Positions 1 to 11,430 of a stretch of 64,000 nucleotides of DNA are shown here, one piece after another. Within the stretch, counting starts at the first letter, position 1. Every line of letters begins with the position of its first letter. A program made the translations under genes and the position numbers. Source of the DNA: Saururus chinensis (Eukaryota > Streptophyta > Magnoliopsida > Piperales > Saururaceae); contig CP141144.1 in the NCBI GenBank assembly GCA_035235625.1, forward strand, positions 41,166,014 through 41,230,013. Reading direction: 5' to 3'. The notes below the pieces were generated by a model, which was not told the origin of the DNA, searched no databases, and was given only the letters and a program-made list of their open reading frames with translations.

Positions 1-743
1 AGCAAAAAGGTACCCCCACAACTTGCATAAACAAGATGACAGTTTTGTTCAGTAAGACCCTCATAAAAATGTTGCACTAATTGCCACTTAGGGGCAGCAT
101 GATGAGGACACCTCCTAAGAAGGTCCTTAAGTCTATCACAACTCTCATGGAACTGTTCAGTGGGAAGTTGGGCAAAAGTGGTTATGGCCATTCTCATTTG
201 GTTGGTCTTACCTATGGGGAAGTACTTTTTAAGGAACTCTTGTTGCATTTGGGCCCATGTTGTGATAATGTTTGGCTCTAATGAGTGAAGCCATTCCTTA
301 GCCTTATTTTTCAATGTGAAAGGAAAAAGGCGAAGTTTAACAGCTTTATCGGTTAAATTTGAGAGCTTAAAAGTTGTGCATAGTTCTAAGAAGTCATCTA
401 GGTGCCTATACGGGTTTTCATTATTAAGCCCATAAAAGGATGGAAGCATTTGAATGACATTGGGCTTAATTTCATAATTTTGAGCAGCGATCGCTGGCAA
501 CCTAATGCATGAAGGGGAGGTGTACTCATTAGGAGTGTAATACTCCCTTAGAGCTTTAAGTGGTGTATCTACTAACTGATGTTCAACCATGTTGGGGGTA
601 GAAGTAGTGTGGGTAGAGGAATTGGTGGGAGAGTTTGGGGGTGTAGGGATGTAAGTCGAGGGCAACTCAGCTCTCCTAGATGTCCGCTCAGGCTCAGGGT
701 CAAATAGTACTAATCGAGGGAGTAAGGAGCGACGACTACGCAT
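1..743 (-). CDS. Athila-like Ty3/gypsy gag polyprotein, N-terminal part (runs off left edge)
   Basis: Reading the minus strand from the ATG at 743 gives 247 codons without a stop up to the window edge. The protein opens with a basic stretch and an LFDPEPERTSRR segment (about residues 13-24), then a Pro/Ser/Thr-rich linker. The retrotransposon gag core follows at about 95-245, with RLFPFTLKNKAKEWL (138-152) and EFLKKYFP (169-176), both typical of plant Athila-group gag. The gag core packages element RNA in virus-like particles. It lies about 300 bases downstream of the primer site, as expected for the first gene after a 5' LTR. The open frame suggests a younger element than most others here. 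The rest of gag and pol lie outside the window, so whether the element is functional cannot be judged. Confidence 0.82.
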   Translation of the reverse strand, partial: MRSRRSLLPRLVLFDPEPERTSRRAELPSTYIPTPPNSPTNSSTHTTSTPNMVEHQLVDTPLKALREYYTPNEYTSPSCIRLPAIAAQNYEIKPNVIQMLPSFYGLNNENPYRHLDDFLELCTTFKLSNLTDKAVKLRLFPFTLKNKAKEWLHSLEPNIITTWAQMQQEFLKKYFPIGKTNQMRMAITTFAQLPTEQFHESCDRLKDLLRRCPHHAAPKWQLVQHFYEGLTEQNCHLVYASCGGTFL

Positions 744-1039
744 ACACCACAAACACACGACACAATTTTAAGTGTAAAAAAAAGGGAATAACAAGCAAAA
801 ATTAACTAAGAAAAGAACTAAAAATAAAGAGAGAAAAGGGTCTTGCAAACCGAAGAGAAGCACTATGCTTGTCGATGTCCACTTGTGGCCACAAGTGTAG
901 AGAGCACGATCTTCAACTCCGCCTACAAGATCAAATTAAAAGAAGGTAAGAAACTAAGAATTCACCTAAAAACTAAAGTAAACTGAATCTAAATTAGATA
1001 GAATTATCCTAATACTAATTGAGTAACAAATCAACACTG

Positions 1040-1057
1040 TCCCCGGCAACGGCGCCA
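1040..1057 (-). other. Primer binding site, tRNA-Asp type
   Basis: The minus strand reads TGGCGCCGTTGCCGGGGA, the complement of the 3' end of plant tRNA-Asp(GUC) including CCA. It starts six bases after the LTR end (1064). It is the minus-strand primer site of the element whose gag is at 1-743. tRNA-Asp priming is known for the Athila lineage. Confidence 0.85.
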
Positions 1058-1063
1058 AAAACT

Positions 1064-2429
1064 TGATTGTTTATAATAAAACCCTTTGCAAGTGTATAAG
1101 GTAATTGTACTAGGATAAGTATTTAAGGGTTGTCGAACCTCAGGGATGGATGAATTATTACTAAATCTAAAGAGGAATTTGCTGATTAAAAACTAGAAAG
1201 AACTTAAACTTAAATTAAGTAAAGGAAAGAAATCAACTAGTTTAAAACAAGAGATTAATATGATGAAAATTACTTAGGAAATTGAATCCACTATAGAACC
1301 ATAACAATTCCTTAACTTTTAATTTAAATCTAATGTGAATATGAACAAGTATTCTCAGCTACAAGCTAGAATTACTTCAAAAAGAATCATTAATTAAATT
1401 CCAAGGCATGAACTATCTTCGACAATAGCATGAATCATCTACACTAAACTAGCTATAAGCATGACCCGTTTCATCTTAGTATAACTCATCCAAGTCATTA
1501 ATTATCTGAACATTAAAACTATTGTATGAACATCTCATCTAAACCACAAAAATTAGAATCGATGAAAATATCAAAACCACATCAATCTATCATCTACAAG
1601 ATAATAAATCAACATAGATTTGAATAAACATTAAAAACTCTTCCATTCAAAAGGAAATCCTTATTATACAATTGTCATCATCCACAACTGAGATCTAAAT
1701 TAAAAAGAAAAGAAACTGGAACTTATCAATAGTTTCATCAACTCCTAGGTAAAAGAATAGTCTAGCCTTCCATTGTAGAAGAAAGCACTTGAATATCCAT
1801 TGAAAGATTTGAGTTCTCTTCCATCTTCTTCTTCCTTTTCCTCTTCATAAAATCTACTGGAATCCCCCAATTTTAAGCCAAATATGTCTTTTTATAGGCA
1901 TAAGATCCGTAGGAAGAAGTCAAATATGAAAAGGATTGAAATTTGGGTCAAACAAGGAAATTGCGCGTTATGCCGTTCGGACGCCCTGCATGCCCATTCG
2001 AACGGCTACACTGTTTCTGCAATCTGGACAATTTTCCTGGACAGTCCATATTCTGTTCACTAAGTTTTTCTTCATGTCCATATTAATTTTTAACTTGTTT
2101 ATAACTCCGAAAAGTTGTCCAAATCACTTTAAAGCATCTCAAGACTATTTTGAATTATTTCCAAACATCGTCCAAGTACTTCGATAAGCGCACTTTACCT
2201 ACAAAACATAAAATATCATACTTTAGATATGTACAATATAATTAAAATCCCAACTTTGTTCAAATACATATCTAAACTACTAATAACTATAAAATTATTA
2301 ATAATTAAACTAAAATACTAATTACTATCTTAATCTAAATAAACTATAAATAACACTAAATTAACCTAATCTATACTATCAAATAAGGTAAAAAGGCATA
2401 TAAAATAGATATATATTTCATACTTATCA
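1064..2429 (-). repeat. 5' LTR of the Athila-like element
   Basis: On the minus strand the LTR starts TGATAAGT at 2429 and ends AATCA at 1064, giving TGAT...ATCA termini and 1,366 bp. The primer site follows directly. The same family is present as a solo LTR at 55049-56231, with long stretches matching by eye, for example around 1740-1870 and 55430-55620. The left-side partner LTR is outside the window, so no TSD can be tested here. Open frames in this interval are LTR noise. Confidence 0.85.
1972..2006. repeat. Hairpin inside the Athila LTR
   Basis: Arms GCCGTTCG (1972-1979) and CGAACGGC (1999-2006) are perfect complements around a 19-base loop containing CCCTGCATG. In the solo LTR at about 55292-55326 the right arm is intact, while the left arm differs by two C-to-T changes, both at CpG positions. 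Confidence 0.6.
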
Positions 2430-4121
2430 GTGGTATAGAAACATTGAGCCCATAACATTTTGAAAAAATGGCAGTGAATAAAATGATGACACACTAAATC
2501 ATTTGCTAGTACTCACAAGATTGTAAAACGAATACATATGCAAGCAATGATGTAGTAGATCAAAATTTGGCAAATTATGTTAGGACCATGGTATGGGTTC
2601 AGGCCCATATGATTTTCCCTTGTTTGCGGTTTGGGTGAGCCAATATGGGCCAAGCATCTAAAGATAGTCGGGGCAGTTGCGCCGACTCCATAGGAACAAT
2701 TGTGACACATTCTCATAGAACCCACATCTGACACACATGTATAGTAGACATGTGGTCATGCCTAAGGTGTGCATTGTGGGGCCCATTCCTAGAATATGTT
2801 TCCATGGTTGGACCCATGGTTAGCAAGGGATCGATCCTGTCATAAACATAGTCGTGTGCAAGGGTCGAGGCAGCCTAATTAATCCCATAAAGAATTGACA
2901 TAGGCCTAATGAGTTATGCCCACTTATGGAATGAGGTAGTTAAAAAAGGGGGGGAAACCCTAAGCTCTCCCCCTATCTCTTGGCATGCTCACAAAGGGGG
3001 AAAGAAGAAAGGGCCGGAAGCCCCTTCTCCTCTCTCACTTGCCGTCTTCCTTCACATGGAACACCTTGGGATTTGTGCCAACAACTAGATCCAAGAGAGA
3101 ATTCAAAAGAAGAGCTTAGACATCAAGATATCTACAATCCAATGCAAAGGGATTTTGCGGGATTTATACATAGACAATGTATTTCTCTTATTATCTTTAT
3201 TGAATTGATATTCAATTGTGAATAGGGTGTTGACATTAAGGGAATTGGTGTTCTAGGGCAAATCAGCCTTAAAGGTCAGTTAGTATTATCCCTTGATTCA
3301 ATTTCAATTAATTAGATGCTCCTTGAATGTGTTTATTGCTTATGATGCTTTGAATTCATATGCATGTGTAGAGATTTGCGAACAAATTTAGGATTTTCTC
3401 AAGTGTGCTACCCCTTGGGCTCGCACCTACCTACCCTCCACTATGCCACCACCCTACAAACTAATCCATGCAAACAATCTGATACTATGTGGAATGGGAG
3501 TGTGCCATACATGGAGCCAAAAAAACCTCTTGCAATATCATTGATTTGTAATTTTTGGCGTTGATGATGTATTAGTAGGTTAAGACTCGACATAAGGTTT
3601 CGACCAGTTGACAAAGTCATGCAAAGTACAATATATTTTGAGTCACGCCAATGTTTGTATAAAAGAAAATAGTGTTTTACTAAAGAACATGTTTATATGC
3701 ACCCCCAATAAATCCCTCGGTACAACATTTCACTAAAAAACCATATATTTTTTTACTCTTTCAAAGCTAGTAACCCATTGTTTCTCTTACCAATTACCTT
3801 AATTCAAATTAACTCCCAACTTCCTCTTCCACCCCGGCAAAGGCAGCAATATCTCCAACAACGGCCCTATCTTCGGTAGCAGCCCTACCTCCTCCTCTTC
3901 TTCTTCTCCTTCTTCTTTTTCATTTCCTCCTTTTTAGCCTACAACATGGAGGAACAATTACACCGCCTTCGTGTCATCAGCTGAAAGGGGCCGTGGCCAG
4001 CCTAACTAGGCCACCATTCTTTTGCAATTTTGACTCCCATGTTATTCATTGTACTATTCTTTTGCAATGTCAGTGCAAATACAAAGATTTGTTTCAACAA
4101 ATTCTTAGCCACCCTTACCAT
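2430..4121. other. Non-coding stretch, repeat-like, no gene seen
   Basis: Only short ORFs without recognisable domains. Patches such as 2580-3060 have the look of LTR or leader sequence (G run, then a CT-rich tract), but I found no paired ends or TSD. Confidence 0.4.
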
Positions 4122-4500
4122 GGGTCTGGAAAGCGAAGAGGATTCTCAATGACAAGTCGCATCTTTGGCAAGTCATTAGAAACATCAACCAATACGACAT
4201 GAAAAACATAATCTCAAAAGAAAAGCAGTATAATTCGAAGGAGAATGAGAATTTGAACTTGTTAACAAGATTTAGAGACATTTATTTGGGCAAAAAGTTA
4301 TTCTAATTATGAAGAATACCAGCTACAAAAAGGAAATTTCTTGAGAGACATTATCCTTAACTTCGTTTTGGCAGGCAAGGACTCTACTTCAACGGCTTTG
4401 ACATTGTTTTCCTAGTTTCTCCCTTAACCAACTTGAGATGCGAGAGGTAGATTTACGAAGAAATACTCAAAACGGTGTCAATTATGGGGAGATGGTAGGA
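4122..4500 (+). pseudogene. Cytochrome P450 relic (CYP86-clan-like, I-helix region)
   Basis: Two fragments in different frames resemble the middle of a CYP86-clan P450 (CYP86/94/704). From 4122 a frame reads VWKAKRILN followed by a helix and NLLTRFRDI, matching the 'LWK.KR.LN ... DLLSRF' stretch. From about 4328 it reads FLRDIILNFVLAGKDSTSTA, the I-helix oxygen-binding region (A/G-G-x-D-T/S). In-frame stops follow at once, and a shifted frame gives IYEEIL, the expected continuation. The N-terminus, the ExxR motif and the haem-binding Cys region were not found. Family members hydroxylate fatty acids; this copy is dead. The exact subfamily is uncertain. Confidence 0.6.
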
Positions 4501-4571
4501 GGACCCAGGGAAGAATGCAATATGGTCCTCGGGTACGTGGAGCTAAACTGAAGGAAAATGATATTTTTTAC

Positions 4572-4706
4572 TTCACTTTCTCTATACCAAAAGCCTACTC
4601 ATGCTTTGATTGGATAAGAAAAAGTAAATCTCCATGTTATAGAATGTGACTTATCTTCTCTATCCAATCAAGAGGTGGAGTAAGCTTTTAATGTAGAAAA
4701 AGTGGA
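4572..4706. repeat. Short foldback (MITE-like)
   Basis: The first and last ~47 bases are imperfect inverted repeats: TTCACTTTCTCTATACCAAA... against the complement of ...GTAGAAAAAGTGGAA, meeting at TTGATTGGATA. There is no coding capacity. A TSD was not resolved. Confidence 0.6.
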
Positions 4707-5640
4707 ATAGGAATATCAGCTTCCAAATAGTTGACTGGTCTAGCATTGGCTTGCATGGCCACAACCAGATCTAGCGTTGACTGGTCTAGATCTAGCCACA
4801 TCTCTTGGCCATAGTTATTGTTGTCAAACTAAACTAATAGAATTTAGCTACTGTGAGCTATCAGCACAGATACTGTGCATGAAAATAAGCAATGAGGTAG
4901 GTGCAGGGAGAAAAAATTAAGATATTATGAGGTAAATATGAGAGGTTTTAAAGCCTTTTAGATGGGGGTAAAAAGAATGGGGTACTGAGGAGATTATTGG
5001 GGTATGTTTAGACACATTATTTACAAAATAGCCCTCAACTACACTATATTATTTAAAATATCACCAATATTTATTTGTGCAATTATGGAAATTTCCCTCC
5101 ACGCTAAGGGTAAAATTTTATAGCCCGGCCCACCTACCCAGCCCATAAAATTGCAAGCAAGAGAACAAAACAATTTTGGGCCCAATACTAAGATTGGGCC
5201 ATAAATTTTTTGGCCAACCTTAAATAGGGCAAGGGGCAAAAAGTTGGTAGGTCTATTAGGCCCTCTCACAAGTAATAAAATAATTATTTTTAATTTTTTT
5301 GATAATATGATGGAAGAAGTTGCATATTTTAAAGAAGTTTAGGAAATTTTAAGTTTGTATGTCATCATAATTAGTGTGAATGACCCACATGAAGGCCAAA
5401 GGCATATTCTCTCATTTTTTATGCGGTTAATTAGTGGGTCCCACCCATTGATTATAAATTTTTAATTAGAAATATTTTTAATAAATATATAAAAACACAA
5501 AAATAAAAAAATTTCTCATGCCCCAACTCGAGCCCACTTAGGGCAAGACTTTTGAAAGCCTGCCTAGGGCCAAGGCTAAAAAATGGGCTAGCAAGCTAGG
5601 GCCATGACATAACTCCAGGCCAACCTGGTAAGGCTGCTAA
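4707..5640. other. Non-coding stretch, nothing recognised
   Basis: AT-rich with GGCCCA-rich patches (5120-5240, 5520-5630). No gene, RNA or paired repeat could be supported. Confidence 0.4.
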
Positions 5641-5835
5641 TAAGTCGAGCCAGCTCATCAAGCTGAACAAGTTCGGCTCGATTTGACTCAAATTTGGCTC
5701 AACTCGAATGGAGCTCGACTCTAGTTCAGTTTGAATTCGAAAGCAAACAAGTCGATCTTAAACAGAGACCAACTTAAATCGACTCAACTCGACACCTGAT
5801 TGGTTCGACTCAAAATCAACTCAAAGCTTGACTCG
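5641..5835. repeat. GCTCGA/GACTCGA-rich terminal repeat of hAT type
   Basis: Starts near CTGCTAATAAGTCGAGCC and carries many GCTCGA/GACTCAA words. The same composition marks the two ends of the hAT element at 48827-49000 and 59240-59448, so this is probably a detached hAT end. The partner end was not found. Confidence 0.5.
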
Positions 5836-6482
5836 AATCAATTTATTATATATCACTTCTTATATATTATACTCATATTATATAAATTTCTTAACTTTTA
5901 CCTTTCATGTACCCATAATATTTTATATTATTCTATAAAATATATATACTATATATACATTAATATACAGTATATAATATACAATATAATATGGTATATA
6001 ATACCCATATTATGCTATTATATTTCAAACAAATATAGATCCTCCTACTAATAAAATTGAGAATGTAGGTATGATAAATTATTTTATTCCTATTCTACCC
6101 TTGTTCATCTGTATAATATTATTTAATTTTTAAATACTACCTTTAATCATTCTAATCCTAACAAATATAAATATGTAATTCTACTTGCATAATAAGCATT
6201 CTTAATTCAACCAATCATATTAGTTTAGAATTAGAGATCTAGTGAACTATATATAGATTTTGCCTACAAATATATCTAGTGAACTAAGTATAGATTTTCT
6301 TGTTGATTTCCAATTACATTGATTTTTCTTTTTACATGCAATCCAAACACTATGAAATATGTTATTGCTCAGGTCTAAATAGTTTGCTCATCATGAATGT
6401 TTTTGTAGTCACTAGAGTAATTAGAAATGAAATATGTGAATAGGAGTTGTTGTGGCTTTGGTGAATAGTTTAATTTTTGTAG
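5836..6482. other. AT-rich non-coding stretch
   Basis: Very AT-rich, including TATA-type runs at 5935-6000. The open frame here is a composition artefact. Nothing else seen. Confidence 0.4.
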
Positions 6483-6490
6483 CTTATTAT

Positions 6491-7208
6491 CATGGAAGGC
6501 CATAGCGATACGAATGAAAGTATCGATGTCTTTGGATATGGGTACGTATCAATGATATGCTTGGTACGTACCGAAACGGGTATTAACCCTTTTATAAACA
6601 TACAAAAATATTATAACTCATAATATATCATTATAATTCTTCTTTTATAGCATAATAAGACCGTAAAATATCGTATCAATAGATATGGGTATTCTAAAAT
6701 TAGTTCATTTGGAACCATACACTATTATGCTCTCCAACCCCTACAAATTATTGCTTCTTCTTTCCCATATTCAATGCTCTAAAATTAGTTTATTTAAAAA
6801 AAATAATATGCTTAATATGAATCTAAGTTATATGTTTAAATAAATGTATATTCGTGGAGCACTATATATAAAACAGTAATTATGTAAATTGCATGGACCT
6901 ACCCGTATTGATCACATATAACTTTAAAAATATTATTTTTATATAACAAAAACTTAAAAATTCAAATAAGTTGGGTTTGAATTGTGTTTTTGTTTTTAAG
7001 AAAAAATATTTTCAAAAAAATATTTTTTTTAATTAAAAATATTTTTAATTAAAAAATATATTTTTTAAATACAATATCAATACGTATCGGCTATATCGAT
7101 ATGGCATGGCTGATGCGCATCAGATTTTGGTGTGGGGGGCATACCACCCCCGTACCCGTATGGGTCTCAATTGATACGGGTACGTATCAACCAATATGGC
7201 CTTCCATG
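6491..7208. mobile_element. hAT-type MITE with perfect TIRs and 8-bp TSD
   Basis: The 718-bp unit begins CATGGAAGGCCATA (6491-6504) and ends with the exact complement TATGGCCTTCCATG (7195-7208). It is flanked on both sides by CTTATTAT (6483-6490 and 7209-7216), a perfect 8-bp target duplication, which is the hAT hallmark. Subterminal zones repeat GGTACGTATC-type words near both ends (6535-6580, 7150-7190), likely transposase-binding sites. The AT-rich interior has no coding frame, so the element depends on a transposase made elsewhere. Confidence 0.88.
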
Positions 7209-7363
7209 CTTATTATATAAAATTTTTTATATAAATAATATTAAAAAAATAACAATCAAAATAACAGAGAGATAAAATATTTATCAATATGGTGTTCCTT
7301 TTTGCTACGCAGGCACCGGCTAGGCACTAGCACCTGCATGGATTTTTTTTTAAAAAAGGAAAA

Positions 7364-7732
7364 ATTATTAAAATAATAATTTAAAAAAATATTTACCAAA
7401 ATAAACCACTTTGGGAAATATTTTCCAAAGTGGTGTTCCTTTTTGCCACGCAGGCGCCAACCAAGCAACTGGCGCCAACTTGAAACCAATTTCAAGTTGA
7501 CGAAACCGGGTCAACTTGAAAACGGTTTCGTCGTTTAGAATGACAAAATCGTTTTGAAACCAATTTTGTCGTTCTAAATGACGAAATCAACTTAAAAATT
7601 TAAAAAAAAAACCACGCTAGCGCCAGCTGCTTGGCTGGCGCTTGCATGGCAAAAAGGAACACCACTTTGGGAAATATTTCCCAAAGTGGTCTATTTTGGT
7701 ATATTTTTATTATTATTATTTTAATAATTTTC
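7364..7732. repeat. Long foldback element
   Basis: Arms of about 90-100 bases: 7364-7455 pairs with 7635-7732. The arms contain a further palindrome, TTTGGGAAATATTTCCCAAA at 7664-7683. Next to it lies TTCCTTTTTGCCACGCAGGCG, mirrored as its near-complement. The centre (7496-7580) holds several GACGAAA/TTTCGTC pairs. A related single end lies at 7225-7300, and an inverted copy of that end at 58927-59000. No protein is encoded. Transcribed, it would fold into a long hairpin. Confidence 0.7.
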
Positions 7733-7744
7733 CCCAAAAAATCA

Positions 7745-8700
7745 TAATTTTTTCCTTTAGAAGGACGAAATGAGTACGCTTAAATCAATACAATGCACCA
7801 ACTTCTTCCTTCGGAAGGACGAAATAAAAAATGAACTGATTTTGTCTCTCTTCTTCCTCTCTCCTCTCCTCTCTTCTCTCTCCCCTCCCTTTATTCACTC
7901 TCTCTCCTCTCTCTCTCTCATCTCTTCTTTCTATTCTCTATATCTTCTCTCTCCTCTCTTCTAAAGGATGAAATCATGAAAAATTTAAAAAACATTTTGA
8001 TTTCGTCATTCATAAATACATTATATTTTATTTAAAATTTAATATTTTAATATATACTATATAAGTAAGAAAAAATTTAAATTAAATTTTCTTACCTTCT
8101 CACTACTTCTAGGGCTCACATTACACACATCAGAGGGAGACAAGGAGAGAGAAAGAAGAGACAAGAGAAGGTGAAGAGAGAGAAAGAGGAGAGAGAAGAA
8201 GAGAAAGCCAAAGGAGAGAGGAGAGAGAGAGATTAAATAGAGATATAGAGAGTGTGTGAAGAGAGAGATAGGAGAGAAGAAGAAGAAGAGATATAGCCGA
8301 AAGAGAGGAGAGAGTAAATAGAGAGATGAGAGAGTGAAAAGAGAGAGGAGAGAGAGTGTGTGTGAAAAGAGAGAGATGAGAGAGTGAAGAGAGAGAGAGC
8401 TAATAAAGAGAGAGAGGAGAGGAGAGGAGAGGAGAGAGAGTGTGTGTGAAGAGAGAGAGGAGATAGCGAAGAGAAAGAGGAGAGAGTGAAGAGAAAGAGG
8501 AGAGAGAGTCCAAAGAGATGAGATTAGAGAGGAGATGACAAAATTATTTCATCGTTAATTTCATTCTTTTAAAGGATGAAATCGGTACATTATACTGATT
8601 TCATCCTTTAAAAGGACGGAATCAGTATATTATATTGATTTCGTCTTTTAGAAGAACAAAATCAATATATTATATTAATTTTGTCTTCTATAAAGAAAAA
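7745..8700. repeat. TC-rich arm, GA-rich arm and TTTCGTC/GACGAAA palindromes
   Basis: 7845-7965 is an almost pure (TC)n-type tract and 8126-8530 an almost pure (GA)n-type tract, so the two can pair as arms around 7966-8125. At 8560-8690 three successive units of the type GATTTCATCCTTT-AAAGGATGAAATC alternate with ATATTATA spacers. Open frames here are low-complexity artefacts. Confidence 0.6.
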
Positions 8701-8766
8701 TTTATAAATTTTTTTGAAAAAAGCCACTCATATTATTCTTTATTTTTAATATAAATTTTTACAAAC

Positions 8767-8861
8767 AGCCACCTCTCATTAGTGTTTTACAAAAAGCCAC
8801 CTCTCATTAGTGTAAAAGCCACCAATTTATTTCCTTCTTTCATCAGCCACCTCTCATTAGT
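8767..8861 (+). repeat. Three copies of an 18-bp repeat
   Basis: AGCCACCTCTCATTAGTG occurs at about 8767, 8795 and 8844 with irregular spacing. No function is evident. Confidence 0.65.
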
Positions 8862-8934
8862 GTTTGTAAAAACCATAAATTTTTGGTATGATTTTACACT
8901 TTTAATAAAGATAGTTTTCAATTTCTTAATAATT

Positions 8935-9310
8935 TTAAATTATTTAGAAGCATTTATTTAGTAGAATTCCTTAAGGAAGTGGTAGAGCTCTTAAAAACGA
9001 GTGGATCGAGCCTTGAACTACACAAATTGAACATTGGGGTTGAAAGTTATAACCTCAGGAAGTACGCCACATAGGCAAAACCCACTTGAAAAGTACAACA
9101 TAGCCCACCTATGTAGGTCTAGTTTTGTAAGGCTTATCAATACAAGCCCAATGGTACCAAGGACGCTTGAATTGTAGTTTGAGAGAGAAAGTTATGTGCA
9201 TTTGAAGTTTTTAATTTTTTTAAATAAATACTAAAAATTAAATTATTGAGTCAAGTTGGCATTAGTAGCTGACACCAGCCAACCCTCAATGCGCACAATG
9301 CACGTGCAGT
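8935..9310 (+). repeat. Relic of LTR family B
   Basis: Carries the same ordered blocks as LTR family B at 50640-50910: CCACATAGG..., CACTTGAAAAGT, a TACAAGCCCAATGGTACCAAG block, then a GCTGACAC block. Truncated at both ends. Confidence 0.5.
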
Positions 9311-11430
9311 AAAAGCCCTAGATAATATGTCATTGAAATTGAAGTTCAAAACATGCATGTGTGTACATTAATTAGTTTAGATACTTTCATCTAACGTACA
9401 TCTCAAAAACCTTAGTTTTGATGCAAAAATCCTCCTCCTTACAAAACCTTAAGTTGACACAACTTCTACTTTGGTGCCAACTTAAAAAACTACACTCCCA
9501 AAACAATCCCTTGTCTGGCATGCAAGTTGAAAAAAACTTTCAAGATGGTGCTCCATTGGTAGGAGGTTCAAGGGTTTGGGCTTTCCAATGATTCTTCAAT
9601 GGTGGCCTTTACAAAATGTCATAAAAGGAGATAATTGAGGAGTAAGAGAGGAGGAGGGGAAACAAGGGAGAGAATAGGGTAGGAGGGGCTAACTCTTGGG
9701 AGAAAAAGGGGGCAGGGGGCCGTAACTTGAGAGAGAGGAGAGAGGGTGGCCTAAGGGAAAGGGTTCCTTTAAAGGGAGGAGTCCTATGTTGGACAACTTC
9801 CAACATACTTAGGAATTTTTCCAAGTTTACAAGAGTCTATCCTTCCAATCAAGATCATATCAAATCCTACCATAAGATGAAAATTCAAATAAAAACCAAC
9901 CATCTTCAGGTCCTGCAACTAGGGATCACTGCATTGCCTAGCAGGCAAACTGACGTGCCCTCGCTTGGCTCATGTTCATGTACCCACTTATCTATTTTCC
10001 CGATTTTTTACCTAATTAGACCAAAATGTACCAACTTATCTATTTTTCTGATTTTTTTACCTAATTAGACCAAAATTTAATAAAATAATTTTTAATTAAA
10101 AAAGAATCAAGGGTATTATTTTGCATCTTGCTTACTATGACACTTTAGCTAACTTTTATGGAATAAAATACAATGGGATTAGGCTTATCTGTAGCCAATA
10201 AAGCCTAAAAAAAGCTTATCCCCTTTGGTGAAGCTTTTCCTCCATTAATATTCTCCAAATCTTCAAAATGTATTTCTAATTTAGAACTTGACTAAGAGTA
10301 ATCCTTGCTTCAGGTATTAGAACAACTAATAATGTATTTATAACTAAACTAAATTACCACTATTAAGAACCTTATGATCCCAATGCTCTTAATGATTCTG
10401 ATTTCCTATTCGAAGTACAACTTATTTGATATTTTAGGCCTGTAACCCAAGGCAGTTTTGAAAGCCCAAAACCTATATCAATTGAAAAGAAGAATGGTTG
10501 TCGTTAAAAAGTTTTTAATAAGTTGGTTATTTGTTTATAGTACGTTGTCGTTTAAAAAGTTCCTGGACCATATCGACTCAGAAAGACGTTCAGGCAGTCA
10601 AACACAAACAGTTGCCTGAAGTTTCCAATGCTTGGAGTCGCTATTGCAATTGACTAATTAATTTTTTATGTTTTTTTTTATAATATATTATATATAGTTC
10701 TCAAAGTTACAGACGGGCGAGGACTTCGAAGTCTTTTCTTTGGCCTGTACCACGCTTAAGAAAGAAGACACTTAAGTTGCACTAATCTACCAAAATAGCC
10801 TCATCTATTATAAAGTTGAGCAAAAAAAAAAAAAAACTGATGCAAGTAGAAGGGAAGCAAGTGGAGAATTAGGAAACTTGTAAAGCCTGTTAAAAAGCTC
10901 CAATTTAGAAAAAGAATCATATGAACATAAGATAAATTTATGGGCACTTGGACCTTACCAAGAATTGGATATTATCTATGTACTTTATTAGATGTGTGGC
11001 ACATAAATTATTTACTTGATAAATGGCAGTCTATTTGGTTAATGTTTCATAAACGGATTGAAACTAGGTTCAAAGCTTCAGAAATATATGTGTATTTTTA
11101 TATTAAATTTTAACATAGGAAATTATTTTTCAATGCACCCCATATAGTTGGGGGCATGCTTATGAGGTGTATCTCACAATGCACGCACACAAATGTATGC
11201 AACACATGCATACATACATGTTCATTAATAAATATCGCAAACACCACTTTATGATATTTTAATGGCAATGGGAAACATTTTGTTAGATTGAGATCTTATT
11301 ATTAATACAGGGACAATTGAGTAATTTAAATTTATTTACCCTATGAGTAATAGGACTTAATGGCACTTGATCCACTCGATATATGCCTGGCAAGATGTGC
11401 TGGACGCAAATAAGGCGACTCTATTAAGGG
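9311..11430. other. Non-coding stretch upstream of the DUF2921 gene
   Basis: No recognisable gene. A short duplicated segment (GTTGTCGTTAAAAAGTT and TTGTCGTTTAAAAAGTT) lies at about 10498 and 10545, and a duplicated CTTATCTATTTT...GATTTTTTACC block near 9985-10075. Confidence 0.4.

Noticed and set aside
1038-1058. Sequence identical to the 3' end of tRNA-Asp
   Set aside because: No anticodon arm or 5' half is present; position next to the LTR shows a primer site, not a tRNA gene.
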